A stretch of 45,338 nucleotides of DNA from Pseudomonadales bacterium (lineage in GTDB: Bacteria; Pseudomonadota; Gammaproteobacteria; Pseudomonadales; Azotimanducaceae), in contig JANQOA010000232.1 of the NCBI GenBank assembly GCA_028279305.1, forward strand, positions 1-45,338, read 5' to 3'. Position numbers and translations under genes: made by a program. A model generated the notes under the pieces. That model was given only the letters and a program-made list of their open reading frames with translations. It was not told the origin of the DNA and ran no database searches. Shown in pieces: positions 10,065 to 18,259 of this stretch. The number at the start of each line of letters is the position of its first letter. The first letter of the stretch is position 1.

Positions 10065-12207
10065 CCGGTTTGTTGCGGGGCTGTGTCTCCTGCTGGCGGG
10101 TTGCGCGGTGGTGAGTGAGGCGCCGCCGGCGTATCCGCCGACAGCCACCGTGGAGCAGACCGACAGCTACCACGGGGTGACGGTGGCGGACCCCTACCGC
10201 TGGCTGGAAGACGATGTGCGGCAGAACCCCGCCGTGCGTGACTGGGTGGACGCCCAGCACCAATACTCAGACACCTACCTGCGGCAGTTGCCGCAACGAC
10301 AGGCGCTGCGGGAGCGGCTGGCGCAGGTGTGGGATGCTGAGCAATTCGGTGTGCCGGTGAAAAAGGCCGGCCGTTATTTCTACAGTTACAACAACGGTCA
10401 ACAGAACCAGGACCAGGTGCTGACGCAGACCTCGCTGGAGGCGGCGCCGCAAGTCCTGTTTGACCCCAACACCTGGTCGGCGGACGGAACCACCGCGCTG
10501 GCGGCTTACTATCCGGACCCCACCGGCCGCTATGTGGCCTACCTGGTGCAGGAAGCCGGTTCCGACTGGCGCAGCGCCCGCATCAGGGATCTGCAGACCG
10601 GTAAAGATCTGCCGGAGCGCCTGCAATGGCTGAAGTTCACCGGCTTAAGCTGGCGCCGTGACGGCAGCGGTTTTTACTACAGCGGCTATCCGGAACCGGA
10701 CGAGAACAAATTCCACGATGTGCCGGAACAGAATACGGTGTTCTTCCACCGCACCGGCACCTCCCAGGATCAGGATGAAGTGGTGTACCGCAACGATGCG
10801 GAGCCGGATTGGCGCTACGCCGCGGTGGTCACCGAAGACGGTGAGTACCTCATAGTGGTGGTGTTTACGGGCACGGATGCGCGCTATCAGATCCTCGCCA
10901 GACCGGTGGCGTCAGCCCAGCCGCTGCAGTTTCTGGTCAGAGGTTTCGAGCACGACTACAGCCCCATCGGTCACGCTGACGGCGCCCTGTACTTCCGCAC
11001 CGATCTGGATGCGCCGCGCGGCCGCATCATCAAGCTGCAGCCGCAACTGGGGGAGGACGCCCTGGCGCAGTTGACGGAAGTGGTGCCGCAACAGCAGGCG
11101 GTGTTGGAAGATGCGGAGATCCTCGGCGGCCGGCTGCTGGCGCGGTATCTGCGGGATGCCAGTTCCAGAGTAGAGGTTTATGACCTGGCGGGTGCACATG
11201 TGGGGGAGGTACCGCTGCCCGGGCTCGGCACGGCTGAAGGGTTCAGCGGCGGCGCGGACGACAGTCAGGCGTTTTATATGTTCTCCAGCATCAACCACCC
11301 GCCCACGGTGCAACAGCTGGATATGCAGTCGCTGCAGTCAACGACCTTCCGCCGCGCCGGTTTTAATGTTGACCTCGACCAGTTTGTGGTGAAGCAGGTG
11401 TTTTATACCTCCAGGGACGGTACCCGGGTGCCCATGTTCATCAGCCACCATAAAGACGTTCAACTCGACGGCCGCAACCCCACACTGTTATACGGCTACG
11501 GGGGCTTCAACGTGTCGTTGACGCCGGCTTTTTCCATCACCCGGGCGGTGTGGATGGAACAGGGCGGGGTGATGGCGGTGGCCAACCTGCGCGGCGGCGG
11601 AGAATACGGTGAAGCCTGGCACGCGGCGGGCACCAAGTTGAACAAACAAAACGTCTTTGATGATTTTATCGCCGCCGGCGAGTTCCTGATCGCGCAGAAC
11701 TACACCAGCCCGCAGCACCTGTCGATCATGGGCGGCAGCAACGGCGGGTTGCTGGTGGGCGCGGTCTTAAACCAGCGCCCGGACCTGGCCGGCGCCGCGA
11801 TTGCCGCGGTCGGGGTCATGGACATGCTGCGTTTTCATCTGTTCACCGCCGGCGTGTTCTGGGTGGATGACTACGGGTCCGCGGAAGATGCTGAGGAGTT
11901 CAAGGCGTTGTATGCCTATTCGCCCTATCACAATATCCGTCAGCAGGACTACCCGGCGGTGCTGGTGTCCACGGCGGATACCGACGACCGGGTGGTGCCC
12001 GGGCACAGCTTTAAGTACGCCGCCCGGCTGCAGCAGTTGCAACAGGGGCAGGCACCCGTCCTGCTGCGGGTGGAAACCAACGCCGGACACGGTGCGGGTA
12101 CGCCCAGGGATAAGTTGATTGATACCTACGCTGACTATTGGGCATTTCTGTTGCACCATACGGGCAGGTCCAGCGGGGACAATACAGGCAAGCCAAGTGG
12201 GAGATGA
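10039..12207 (+). CDS. Prolyl oligopeptidase family serine peptidase, predicted lipoprotein
   Basis: 722 residues, the full length of an S9A prolyl oligopeptidase. Residues 1-22 form a lipoprotein signal peptide ending LLLAGC (lipobox Cys22), so the enzyme is predicted to be membrane-anchored and periplasmic or outer-membrane. A seven-bladed propeller domain (about 85-450) precedes the alpha/beta hydrolase domain. The catalytic triad is Ser567 in GGSNGG, an Asp in [11 protein letters not shown] (649/650), and His684 in NAGHGAG. It cleaves short peptides after proline. The ATG is preceded by AGAAGAACGGG and overlaps mdh by 26 bases. The stop abuts the epoxide hydrolase gene. Confidence 0.92.
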   Translation: MRWRICCPDRFVAGLCLLLAGCAVVSEAPPAYPPTATVEQTDSYHGVTVADPYRWLEDDVRQNPAVRDWVDAQHQYSDTYLRQLPQRQALRERLAQVWDAEQFGVPVKKAGRYFYSYNNGQQNQDQVLTQTSLEAAPQVLFDPNTWSADGTTALAAYYPDPTGRYVAYLVQEAGSDWRSARIRDLQTGKDLPERLQWLKFTGLSWRRDGSGFYYSGYPEPDENKFHDVPEQNTVFFHRTGTSQDQDEVVYRNDAEPDWRYAAVVTEDGEYLIVVVFTGTDARYQILARPVASAQPLQFLVRGFEHDYSPIGHADGALYFRTDLDAPRGRIIKLQPQLGEDALAQLTEVVPQQQAVLEDAEILGGRLLARYLRDASSRVEVYDLAGAHVGEVPLPGLGTAEGFSGGADDSQAFYMFSSINHPPTVQQLDMQSLQSTTFRRAGFNVDLDQFVVKQVFYTSRDGTRVPMFISHHKDVQLDGRNPTLLYGYGGFNVSLTPAFSITRAVWMEQGGVMAVANLRGGGEYGEAWHAAGTKLNKQNVFDDFIAAGEFLIAQNYTSPQHLSIMGGSNGGLLVGAVLNQRPDLAGAAIAAVGVMDMLRFHLFTAGVFWVDDYGSAEDAEEFKALYAYSPYHNIRQQDYPAVLVSTADTDDRVVPGHSFKYAARLQQLQQGQAPVLLRVETNAGHGAGTPRDKLIDTYADYWAFLLHHTGRSSGDNTGKPSGR

Positions 12208-12209
12208 CC

Positions 12210-13355
12210 ATGAGTGATATACAGCCGTTCCGGATCGAAATTCCGCAGGGTGAGGTGGACGACCTGCAGCGCCGGCTGGCGCACACCCGTCTGCCGGAAG
12301 CGGAGACGCCGGACGACTGGAGCCAGGGTTTGCCTCTGGCCTACGCCCGGGAGTTGCTGGCTTACTGGCAGGATGAATATGATTGGCGCGCCCGGGAGCA
12401 GTATTTCAACCGCCACCCGCAGTTCAAGACCAGCATAGACGGCCTGGGCATCCACTTTATCCACTGTGTCAGCCCGCACGCCAATGCCCGCCCGCTGTTG
12501 ATTACCCACGGCTGGCCCGGCTCGGTGGTGGAGTTCCACAAGATCATCGACCCGCTGGTGGATCCGGTCAGCCACGGCGGTGAAGCCGCTGACGCTTTCC
12601 ATGTGGTGTGTCCTTCGCTGCCCGGTTACGGCTTTTCGGATAAACCGGCTGCAACCGGCTGGGGGGTGGAAAAAATTGCCGCGGTGTGGGACCAGTTGAT
12701 GCGCCGGCTTGGTTATGAAAGTTACTTTGCCCAGGGCGGCGACTGGGGTTCCGCGGTGACAACCGCCATCGGTATGCAGAATCTGGGTGCTTGTGTGGGC
12801 ATACATGTGAACATGCCCAATGCCGGAGCCACCAAGGAAGCCCTTGCGGACCCGGACGAAGATGACAAACGGGCGCTGGCGGGCGCCAGGTATTATCAGG
12901 AGTGGGGTGCCGGCTACTCCAAACAGCAGAGCACCCGGCCGCAGACCCTGGGTTACGGCCTGGTGGATTCTCCCGTCGGCCAGGCCATGTGGATTATCGA
13001 AAAATTCTATGAGTGGACCGACTGCGACGGCCACCCGGAAAACGCGGTCAGCCGCGAAGAGTTGATAGACAACGTGATGTACTACTGGTGGCAGGGTAAC
13101 GGTGCATCTTCGGGGCGCCTGTACTGGGAGAGTTTCAACAAAGCGTTTACCAACAGCAGCGGGACGGTGGCGCTGCCCACCGGCTGCAGTATTTTCCCCA
13201 AGGAGATCATCCCCACGCCGCGCAGCTGGGCGGAGCAACGTTATACCAATATTGTCTACTGGAACGAGCTGGACAAAGGCGGCCACTTTGCCGCGTTTGA
13301 GCAGCCGCAGGCTTTTGTTGAGGAACTGCGGGCGTGTTTCCGCGTGATGGCCTGA
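12210..13355 (+). CDS. Epoxide hydrolase (alpha/beta hydrolase with EHN domain)
   Basis: 381 residues. An N-terminal EHN-type region (IQPFRIEIPQGEVDDLQRRL...LPEAETPDDWSQG) is followed by an alpha/beta hydrolase core. The oxyanion-hole motif is HGWPGS (His100), the nucleophile is Asp178 in GGDWGS, and the general base is His359 in GGHFAAFEQP. This is the microsomal/juvenile-hormone-type epoxide hydrolase layout, which opens epoxides to diols. Two in-frame ATGs occur; 12210 is preferred because TGGGAG lies 6 bases before it, whereas 12204 overlaps the upstream TGA. The substrate is unknown. Confidence 0.92.
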   Translation: MSDIQPFRIEIPQGEVDDLQRRLAHTRLPEAETPDDWSQGLPLAYARELLAYWQDEYDWRAREQYFNRHPQFKTSIDGLGIHFIHCVSPHANARPLLITHGWPGSVVEFHKIIDPLVDPVSHGGEAADAFHVVCPSLPGYGFSDKPAATGWGVEKIAAVWDQLMRRLGYESYFAQGGDWGSAVTTAIGMQNLGACVGIHVNMPNAGATKEALADPDEDDKRALAGARYYQEWGAGYSKQQSTRPQTLGYGLVDSPVGQAMWIIEKFYEWTDCDGHPENAVSREELIDNVMYYWWQGNGASSGRLYWESFNKAFTNSSGTVALPTGCSIFPKEIIPTPRSWAEQRYTNIVYWNELDKGGHFAAFEQPQAFVEELRACFRVMA

Positions 13356-13358
13356 AGG

Positions 13359-14195
13359 GTGGCAAGCTCAACCCTGGTTTGTGACCTGTGCCAGCACCCT
13401 CAGGGTGACCACTTTGCGCAGAAGTTCGACCTTAACTACCTGAAATGTGCCGCCTGCGGGCACATCTACGCGGACGTCACCGGTTTTGACTATGTCGGGG
13501 AAAACGCCCAGGCCAACGCTGAGCTGGAAGGCACCCACAACGCCAAACATGACAGCGCACGGCACCTTAAAGTATATGATCAGCGCTTAAAAGAATTTGC
13601 CGCGTACAGAACCGGCGGCCGCCTGGTGGAAATCGGCTGCAGTTCGGGCGCGTTTCTGCGCCGCGCCGGGCAGGCCGGCTGGGATGCGCAAGGTGTGGAG
13701 CCGGTGGCGGAGTCAGCAGCGGTGGGGATCCGCGACTATGGCTTGAATATCAAGATCGGTACCCTGCAGGACGCCGCCTTTGCTGACGGCAGCGTTGACG
13801 TGGTGTATTCCAACGCGGTAATTGAGCATGTCGATTCCCCCCGGGCCATTGTCGGCGAAGCGGCGCGGGTGCTGCGCAGCGGCGGCCTGTTTTATGCCGA
13901 CACGGTGAACATCGCCTCGTATACCTGGCGTTTCCTGGGCGAACGCTGGAAGCTGTTTGATCCGCGGGTGCATCTGCATCTGTTCAGTCCCGAGTCGTTG
14001 CGCCGCTTGTGCGAGCAGGCGGGGCTGGAAGTGTTGAAAATGACCACCCACGGGGTGCGCTTTTACGCCACCCGCGAGGAGCGGCCGCACGGCTTCAACC
14101 GCCTGTTGGATGAGCTGCACAAGGCGCCGTACAGTTTTGCCGCGCGGCGTAACCTGAAAGGCGACAATATTGCCATTTACGCCCGTAAAACCTGA
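13359..14195 (+). CDS. SAM-dependent methyltransferase with N-terminal zinc ribbon
   Basis: 278 residues. Two CxxC pairs near the N-terminus (CDLC at 8-11 and CAAC) form a probable zinc ribbon. A class I methyltransferase domain follows: LVEIGCSSGAFLRRAG is motif I, GVEPVAESAAVG the acidic second strand, and DVVYSNAVIEHVDSP the fourth. The layout resembles methyltransferases that act on sugars or other small metabolites, but no substrate can be assigned. The start is GTG at 13359, one codon after the in-frame stop of the epoxide hydrolase gene, so translation is probably coupled. It ends the plus-strand run that starts at mdh. Confidence 0.85.
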   Translation: MASSTLVCDLCQHPQGDHFAQKFDLNYLKCAACGHIYADVTGFDYVGENAQANAELEGTHNAKHDSARHLKVYDQRLKEFAAYRTGGRLVEIGCSSGAFLRRAGQAGWDAQGVEPVAESAAVGIRDYGLNIKIGTLQDAAFADGSVDVVYSNAVIEHVDSPRAIVGEAARVLRSGGLFYADTVNIASYTWRFLGERWKLFDPRVHLHLFSPESLRRLCEQAGLEVLKMTTHGVRFYATREERPHGFNRLLDELHKAPYSFAARRNLKGDNIAIYARKT

Positions 14196-14227
14196 GCCCG
14201 GGTGCGTGCGCAAAGCCTGACCCGGGC
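14196..14227. terminator. GC-rich hairpin between convergent genes
   Basis: GCCCGGGT (14196-14203) and ACCCGGGC (14220-14227) are perfect 8-base complements with a 16-base loop. They lie exactly between the stop codons of the convergent methyltransferase and DsrE-like genes. No T-run follows on either strand, so it is either a weak bidirectional terminator or a 3'-end protecting stem. Confidence 0.5.
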
Positions 14228-14234
14228 TGCGTGC

Positions 14235-14693
14235 CTACATGCTGACGCTGTATTCGCTGTAACCCTCTTCCGAGGACAGACGTTCAATCTCCGCGGTACC
14301 CAGCGGCACCCCCTGCACAAACGGGAACAGGTCGCTGTGGGTGTAATTGTTGCCGCGCATCCAGGTCTCGCAGATCTGCACGTCCAGCACGCCGTAAGCG
14401 GCCAGCTTGGCGGTCTGGTCGACCAGGTCTTTATTGTCTTCGTAGTTGCCGCGCACAAAGCGGTGCGCCTCAGCGCCGTGCAGCATCATGACTATGGGCG
14501 GCAGGTCATTGCCGTCCGGACCGTTTATGGAGCTTTCCAGGGTATGCAGAATCAACTCAACTTCCGCTTTGCTCTTCGGCATCAGGTCCACATACTGCCC
14601 GTCCGCCATGGCCTGGGTGGGGCCGGACACCAGCAACAGCCAAATCAGCAGCAGCTTGGCGCTGGCGGTAAAGGTAGCGGTTAATGTCTGCAT
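14235..14693 (-). CDS. Secreted DsrE/DsrF-like protein
   Basis: 152 residues with a signal peptide (LLLIWLLLVSGPTQAMA). The mature part resembles the DsrE/F sulfurtransferase-like fold: VELILHTLESSI, PPIVMMLHGAEAHRFVRG, DQTAKLAAYGVLDVQICETWM and GVPLGTAEIERLSSEEGYSEY. One cysteine (ICETWM) sits where DsrE-like proteins carry their active cysteine. Cytoplasmic DsrE proteins carry persulfide sulfur; an exported form is more often uncharacterised. AGAGGAACAGGAAC precedes the ATG. It is the last gene of the minus-strand run, 24 bases after the crotonase stop. The family call is moderate and the function unknown. Confidence 0.65.
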   Translation of the reverse strand: MQTLTATFTASAKLLLIWLLLVSGPTQAMADGQYVDLMPKSKAEVELILHTLESSINGPDGNDLPPIVMMLHGAEAHRFVRGNYEDNKDLVDQTAKLAAYGVLDVQICETWMRGNNYTHSDLFPFVQGVPLGTAEIERLSSEEGYSEYSVSM

Positions 14694-14717
14694 GTTCCTG
14701 TTCCTCTGAAGTTCCGC

Positions 14718-15458
14718 TTACTTGCCGGTGAACCTGGGTGTCCTTTTTTCCGCAAAGGCGCGGCCACCCTCTTTGCCGTCTGCGCTGTTGCGTACCGTCA
14801 GCAGCTGATCCCGCGACAACGCGCCCGCTTCCGCCGGGCTCTTGTTCAATGTCGCCAGGGAAAAGGCTTTGACCGTCTGCAGCACCAATGGTGCTGAAGC
14901 AGCGAGTATTTTAGCCCATTCCAGCGCCGCGGACAGCTCTTGCCCCTGGGCCACAACCCTGTTGACCATGCCCGCCTGCAGGGCCCGCTGGGCATCAAAA
15001 TCTTCACCCAGGGTCATAAACTCCATGGCAATTTTGTGCGGAATACGGGCCACGGCGCTGGCGATCAGGCCGCCGGTAAAGCCCAGTTGCGCTTCCGGGT
15101 ACTTGAATCTGGTGTTCTCAGCAGCCACCACCAGGTCGCACATCTGCACGATGCAATAAGCCCCGCCGATACACCAGCCGTGCACCGCCGCGATCACCGG
15201 TTTGCTGACCTGGGCGCCGACGCTGGGCACGCCCTGCCACATCTCTTTGGGCGGATCTTTTACATCCGCGCCCACCGACCAGGCACGCTCGCCGGCCGCA
15301 TGAATCACCGCAACCCGGTCGTCGCCGGCTTCAAAATCCCGCCAGGCTTGCTGCAGGCCGACTATCACCTCCTCGTTCAGCGCGTTCATGCGCTCAGCGC
15401 GGTTGATGGTGATGGTGGCGATAGCCTCACTGGAGCTGTATGTGACAACGTCAGTCAT
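14718..15458 (-). CDS. Enoyl-CoA hydratase/isomerase (crotonase) family protein, copy 1
   Basis: 246 residues of crotonase fold. The oxyanion hole is formed around VGADVKDP and HGWCIGGAY. The glutamate equivalent to rat hydratase Glu164 is kept (FKYPEAQLG), but the Glu144 position (normally GGGCEL) reads GGAYCI, so the canonical hydratase pair is incomplete. This pattern is seen in isomerase-type or otherwise specialised crotonases. Its ATG overlaps the TGA of the upstream crotonase by 4 bases, so the two paralogues are translationally coupled and probably act on successive or related CoA esters. Confidence 0.88.
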   Translation of the reverse strand: MTDVVTYSSSEAIATITINRAERMNALNEEVIVGLQQAWRDFEAGDDRVAVIHAAGERAWSVGADVKDPPKEMWQGVPSVGAQVSKPVIAAVHGWCIGGAYCIVQMCDLVVAAENTRFKYPEAQLGFTGGLIASAVARIPHKIAMEFMTLGEDFDAQRALQAGMVNRVVAQGQELSAALEWAKILAASAPLVLQTVKAFSLATLNKSPAEAGALSRDQLLTVRNSADGKEGGRAFAEKRTPRFTGK

Positions 15459-16318
15459 GAGTTTTCACCCTGCTGCAGCCAGTTGTTGAAGTTTGCGGTG
15501 CGCTTCTCATGAAACGCGGTGACCCCTTCCCGGGCGTCGGGATGATGGTCGCTGACCGCGGTTTTGGCGGCAATTTCGTCCAGGCTCTGTTCCCAGCTGA
15601 GTTCCGCGGCGTTATAAACCGAGCGCTTCAGCAGCCGCATGGAAACCTGAGGCCCCTCAGCCAGTTCAGCGGCAAACTCCATGGCGGCCGCTTCCAGGTT
15701 GTCCGCCGGCACCACTTCGTGCACCAGGCCCAACGCCAGGGCTTCGTCCGCGCTGACAATTTTTTTACGCATCAGGAAATCCATGGTTTTTGCCACTCCC
15801 ATGGCTTCCACCAGCAGGTACTGGCCGCCTTCGTCCGGCAGCAGACCGAACCGCAGGGTGGCGCTGCCCATGCGCGCGGTGTCAGCAGCAATGCGGAAGT
15901 CGCAGGACAGGGCCAGGGAGAAGCCGGTCTGGATGGCTACACCGTTAATGGCGCAGATGGTCAGCTTGTCGAGGCTGCGCACGGCGCTGTTGAGTCGCTG
16001 GGAAATAGTGCGCAGGCCGTTGTAGGTACCCAGCGCGTTGTCGTGTCCCGGCGGGATCTTGTCCACCAGCGGTTCGCCGCCCAGTTCCGCGCCCTGGTAG
16101 GCTTTCAAGTCGTCGCCGGCGCAAAATGCGCGGCCGGTGCCGGTAAACACCAGTACCCGCACGTTGTTATCCATTTGTGCCTGGGTCACCGCTTCGATCA
16201 GATCGCGCTTGATGGCGGTGGTCATGCCGTTCAAACGCTCCGGTGAATTAAATTGGAACCAGGCGATGCCCGGTTCCCGCAGTTCCAGTTCAAAGCCGGT
16301 AAATGTACCCGTTTTCAT
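15455..16318 (-). CDS. Enoyl-CoA hydratase/isomerase (crotonase) family protein, copy 2
   Basis: 287 residues. The crotonase signature is clear: FCAGDDLKAYQGAE, AINGVAIQTGFSLALSCDFRIAAD and ALALGLVHEVV. Both classical hydratase glutamates are absent: the Glu144 position is Ser in TGFSLALSCD and the Glu164 position is Thr in SATLRFG. Instead, acidic residues lie in GLLPDEGGQ, at the place where PaaG- and ECI-type isomerases carry their catalytic acid, so an isomerase-type reaction is more likely. The start is ATG 16318 with the strong GAGGGGG site. The frame remains open upstream through the 24-bp repeats, but that extension is low-complexity and rejected. Confidence 0.88.
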   Translation of the reverse strand: MKTGTFTGFELELREPGIAWFQFNSPERLNGMTTAIKRDLIEAVTQAQMDNNVRVLVFTGTGRAFCAGDDLKAYQGAELGGEPLVDKIPPGHDNALGTYNGLRTISQRLNSAVRSLDKLTICAINGVAIQTGFSLALSCDFRIAADTARMGSATLRFGLLPDEGGQYLLVEAMGVAKTMDFLMRKKIVSADEALALGLVHEVVPADNLEAAAMEFAAELAEGPQVSMRLLKRSVYNAAELSWEQSLDEIAAKTAVSDHHPDAREGVTAFHEKRTANFNNWLQQGENS

Positions 16319-16356
16319 GCCGTCCCCCTCGTCAACTGTTGCGTCTTTGTATGCTG

Positions 16357-16437
16357 GTGCGGCCTGGCTGTGCCGCCGCTTATACTTTGTTGCGGCCTGT
16401 CGGTGCCGCTGCGTTGCGGCCTGTCGGTGCCGCTGCC
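16357..16437. repeat. 24-bp tandem repeat array, REP-like
   Basis: Two near-identical 24-bp units (16390-16413 and 16414-16437, one mismatch at the last base) share TGCGGCCTGTCGGTGCCGCT. A degenerate third copy lies just before (about 16357-16380). On the minus strand each unit begins AGCGGC and ends near CCGC, the same inverted ends and period as the array at 41174. It lies in the 144-base gap between the glyoxalase-II-like and crotonase genes. Confidence 0.75.
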
Positions 16438-16462
16438 GTTTGCCGCGCAATGCGGCTAAGGT

Positions 16463-17155
16463 TCACATAATGGTTTTCCAGGTTTCCAGGTCCTCGATGC
16501 GCAGGTAAGGATTCATGCCCTTGGTCTCCCCCATGGTGGCATTGGGCACGTGGCCGTAGTTGTGGCCGGGCAGCAGCAGGGTATCGTCGGGCAGGCTCGC
16601 CAGCTTGCGCAGGCTGTGGTACATGTCTTCCGTATTGCTGCCCGGCAGGTCCACCCGCCCGCAGCCGTTAATAAACAGAGTGTCACCGCTGACCAGGGTA
16701 TTTTTTACCCTGAAACACTGGCTGCCGGGGGTATGCCCCGGGGTGTGCAGAAACTCCACCTCCACATTGCCCAGTTTCAGGGTGTCGCCGGAGTCCACCC
16801 GCACCAGATCGCTTTCGGAAATTTCGGTGACCTTTTTGACCCCGTCCGCTTCATCTTTGTGCGCGTATACTTTTACCCCCTGAGCCTCCAGCAGGGCAGC
16901 CACGCCTTCCACGTTGTGGCCGCTGAAAGACCCGCCCACGTGGTCCGGATGGTAATGGGTGGCCAGCGCGGCGGTGAGGGTATAGTCCTTTTCCGCAAGG
17001 TGCTTGAGCAGCGCATCGATGTCCCAGGCCGGATCAACAATGGCAACTTCGCGGCTCTCGCGGCTGCCGATGATGTAGGTGTAATTCTGCATCGGGCCGA
17101 TCTCAATCTGCTCAATGATCAGTTCAGTCGGCTCCTGCCAGGCGGGTTCGGACAT
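16463..17155 (-). CDS. MBL-fold metallo-hydrolase, glyoxalase-II-like
   Basis: 230 residues. The metal-binding motif is complete: THYHPDHVGG, then the later ligands in HTPGHTPGS, SGDTLF and LLPGHNYG. This is the glyoxalase II/persulfide dioxygenase branch of the metallo-beta-lactamase fold, which hydrolyses or oxidises glutathione thioesters. The protein lacks the long C-terminal glutathione-binding helices of true GloB, so the substrate is open. ATG 17155 has GAGGATC upstream. It follows the metallophosphoesterase gene by 24 bases on the same strand. Confidence 0.88.
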   Translation of the reverse strand: MSEPAWQEPTELIIEQIEIGPMQNYTYIIGSRESREVAIVDPAWDIDALLKHLAEKDYTLTAALATHYHPDHVGGSFSGHNVEGVAALLEAQGVKVYAHKDEADGVKKVTEISESDLVRVDSGDTLKLGNVEVEFLHTPGHTPGSQCFRVKNTLVSGDTLFINGCGRVDLPGSNTEDMYHSLRKLASLPDDTLLLPGHNYGHVPNATMGETKGMNPYLRIEDLETWKTIM

Positions 17156-17179
17156 AGGGTGATCCTCGGATGTTTTTCC

Positions 17180-18259
17180 CTACAGTAGCCGAATCAGGGT
17201 AATTTCGCACTTCGAACCCAGGCGCAGGGTCGGCCCCCAGGTGCCGGTGCCCGGCGACACATACAGGTGCAGCCCGTCCACCTGGTAAGAACGGTAGTAT
17301 TGTGGGAACACCCGTTTGACCAGGAAATTGAAAGGCACAATCTGACCGCGGTGGGTGTGGCCGGTCAGCATCAGCCGGGCACCCCAGCGCGCCGCCTCAG
17401 CCGCGCCGTCGGGCCGGTGGTAAAGCAATACCCGGTAGGCCTCAGCTTCCGGTTGCAGCTTAACAATCTCGCGGCCTACCTGGCTTTTGCTTTCCGCATC
17501 GTCGATGCCGACAAACTGCAGACGTCCGTCCGCGGCGGTGTGGGACTGGTTGCGCAGCACCTGCACACCCAGGTTGCGCAACCGCTGACAGATGTCGTCA
17601 ACATCCACGTAACGCTCGTGATTGCCGATACAGAACAGCACCGGCGCGTTAATCTCTCCCAGCGGCGCCAGATCCTGCTGGCTGATGCCGCGCATATCCA
17701 CCAGGTCGCCGGTGATCAGGACGTAGTCGGCCTGCAGGCTGTTGATGCGCGTCACGATCGGACGCAGAAAACCCGGCTGGCGGGAACCGATGTGGACATC
17801 CGAGATCTGCACCCAGCGCTGTCCGCGTATCGCCGCGGGTGCGTTTACGTCGAGGATCCGCACATGCAGGCGCAAGGCGTTGGCGGCGCCGTAAGCGCTG
17901 AGGACGGCCACCGCGGCCAGCAGGGCCTGGGCGGCGGTCTGCGGCGCCAGCAGGTTGCTGAGCACCAGCAACTCCGCGGGCAGCAGCAGGCTCAACGCGA
18001 TAAAACACACTCCCAGCCACAGCATCACAGCGGCTGATAGGTAACGGGAGAAGGTGTTGTGCAGGCGTTCGTGAACCAGCCGCAGGGCAAACGGGGTGAG
18101 GAACAGCAGGGCGCCCAGGTACGCGGGGGCCTGCCAGCCGGGTTGCAGCCAGTGCAGGATGCGCAGCGGCGGATATACCATGACCAGGCCGAACACCACG
18201 GTCACCACCAGCAGAAAAGCCAGCCGGCGGCTGAAACGGAGGGTGCCGGTGGAACTCAT
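17180..18259 (-). CDS. Membrane-anchored metallophosphoesterase
   Basis: 359 residues. About four N-terminal membrane segments (including LAFLLVVTVVFGLVMVY and AVMLWLGVCFIALSLLL) precede a calcineurin-type phosphoesterase domain from about residue 145. The metal motifs are all visible: QISDVHIGS, ITGDLVDM, CIGNHE, LLYHRPD and LTGHTHRGQ. It resembles the YkuE/YaeI family, whose characterised members act on phospholipid or lipid headgroups at the membrane; that substrate is inference. Its ATG overlaps the stop of the upstream isomerase-like gene by 4 bases. Confidence 0.9.
   Translation of the reverse strand: MSSTGTLRFSRRLAFLLVVTVVFGLVMVYPPLRILHWLQPGWQAPAYLGALLFLTPFALRLVHERLHNTFSRYLSAAVMLWLGVCFIALSLLLPAELLVLSNLLAPQTAAQALLAAVAVLSAYGAANALRLHVRILDVNAPAAIRGQRWVQISDVHIGSRQPGFLRPIVTRINSLQADYVLITGDLVDMRGISQQDLAPLGEINAPVLFCIGNHERYVDVDDICQRLRNLGVQVLRNQSHTAADGRLQFVGIDDAESKSQVGREIVKLQPEAEAYRVLLYHRPDGAAEAARWGARLMLTGHTHRGQIVPFNFLVKRVFPQYYRSYQVDGLHLYVSPGTGTWGPTLRLGSKCEITLIRLL

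Noticed and set aside
12135..13286. 383-codon open frame antisense to the epoxide hydrolase
   Set aside because: Shadow frame; the plus-strand gene has complete catalytic motifs.
16319..16450. N-terminal extension of crotonase copy 2 (frame open to 16450)
   Set aside because: The added residues are an Arg/Gln/His repeat produced by the 24-bp tandem repeat, and ATG 16318 has a strong ribosome site.
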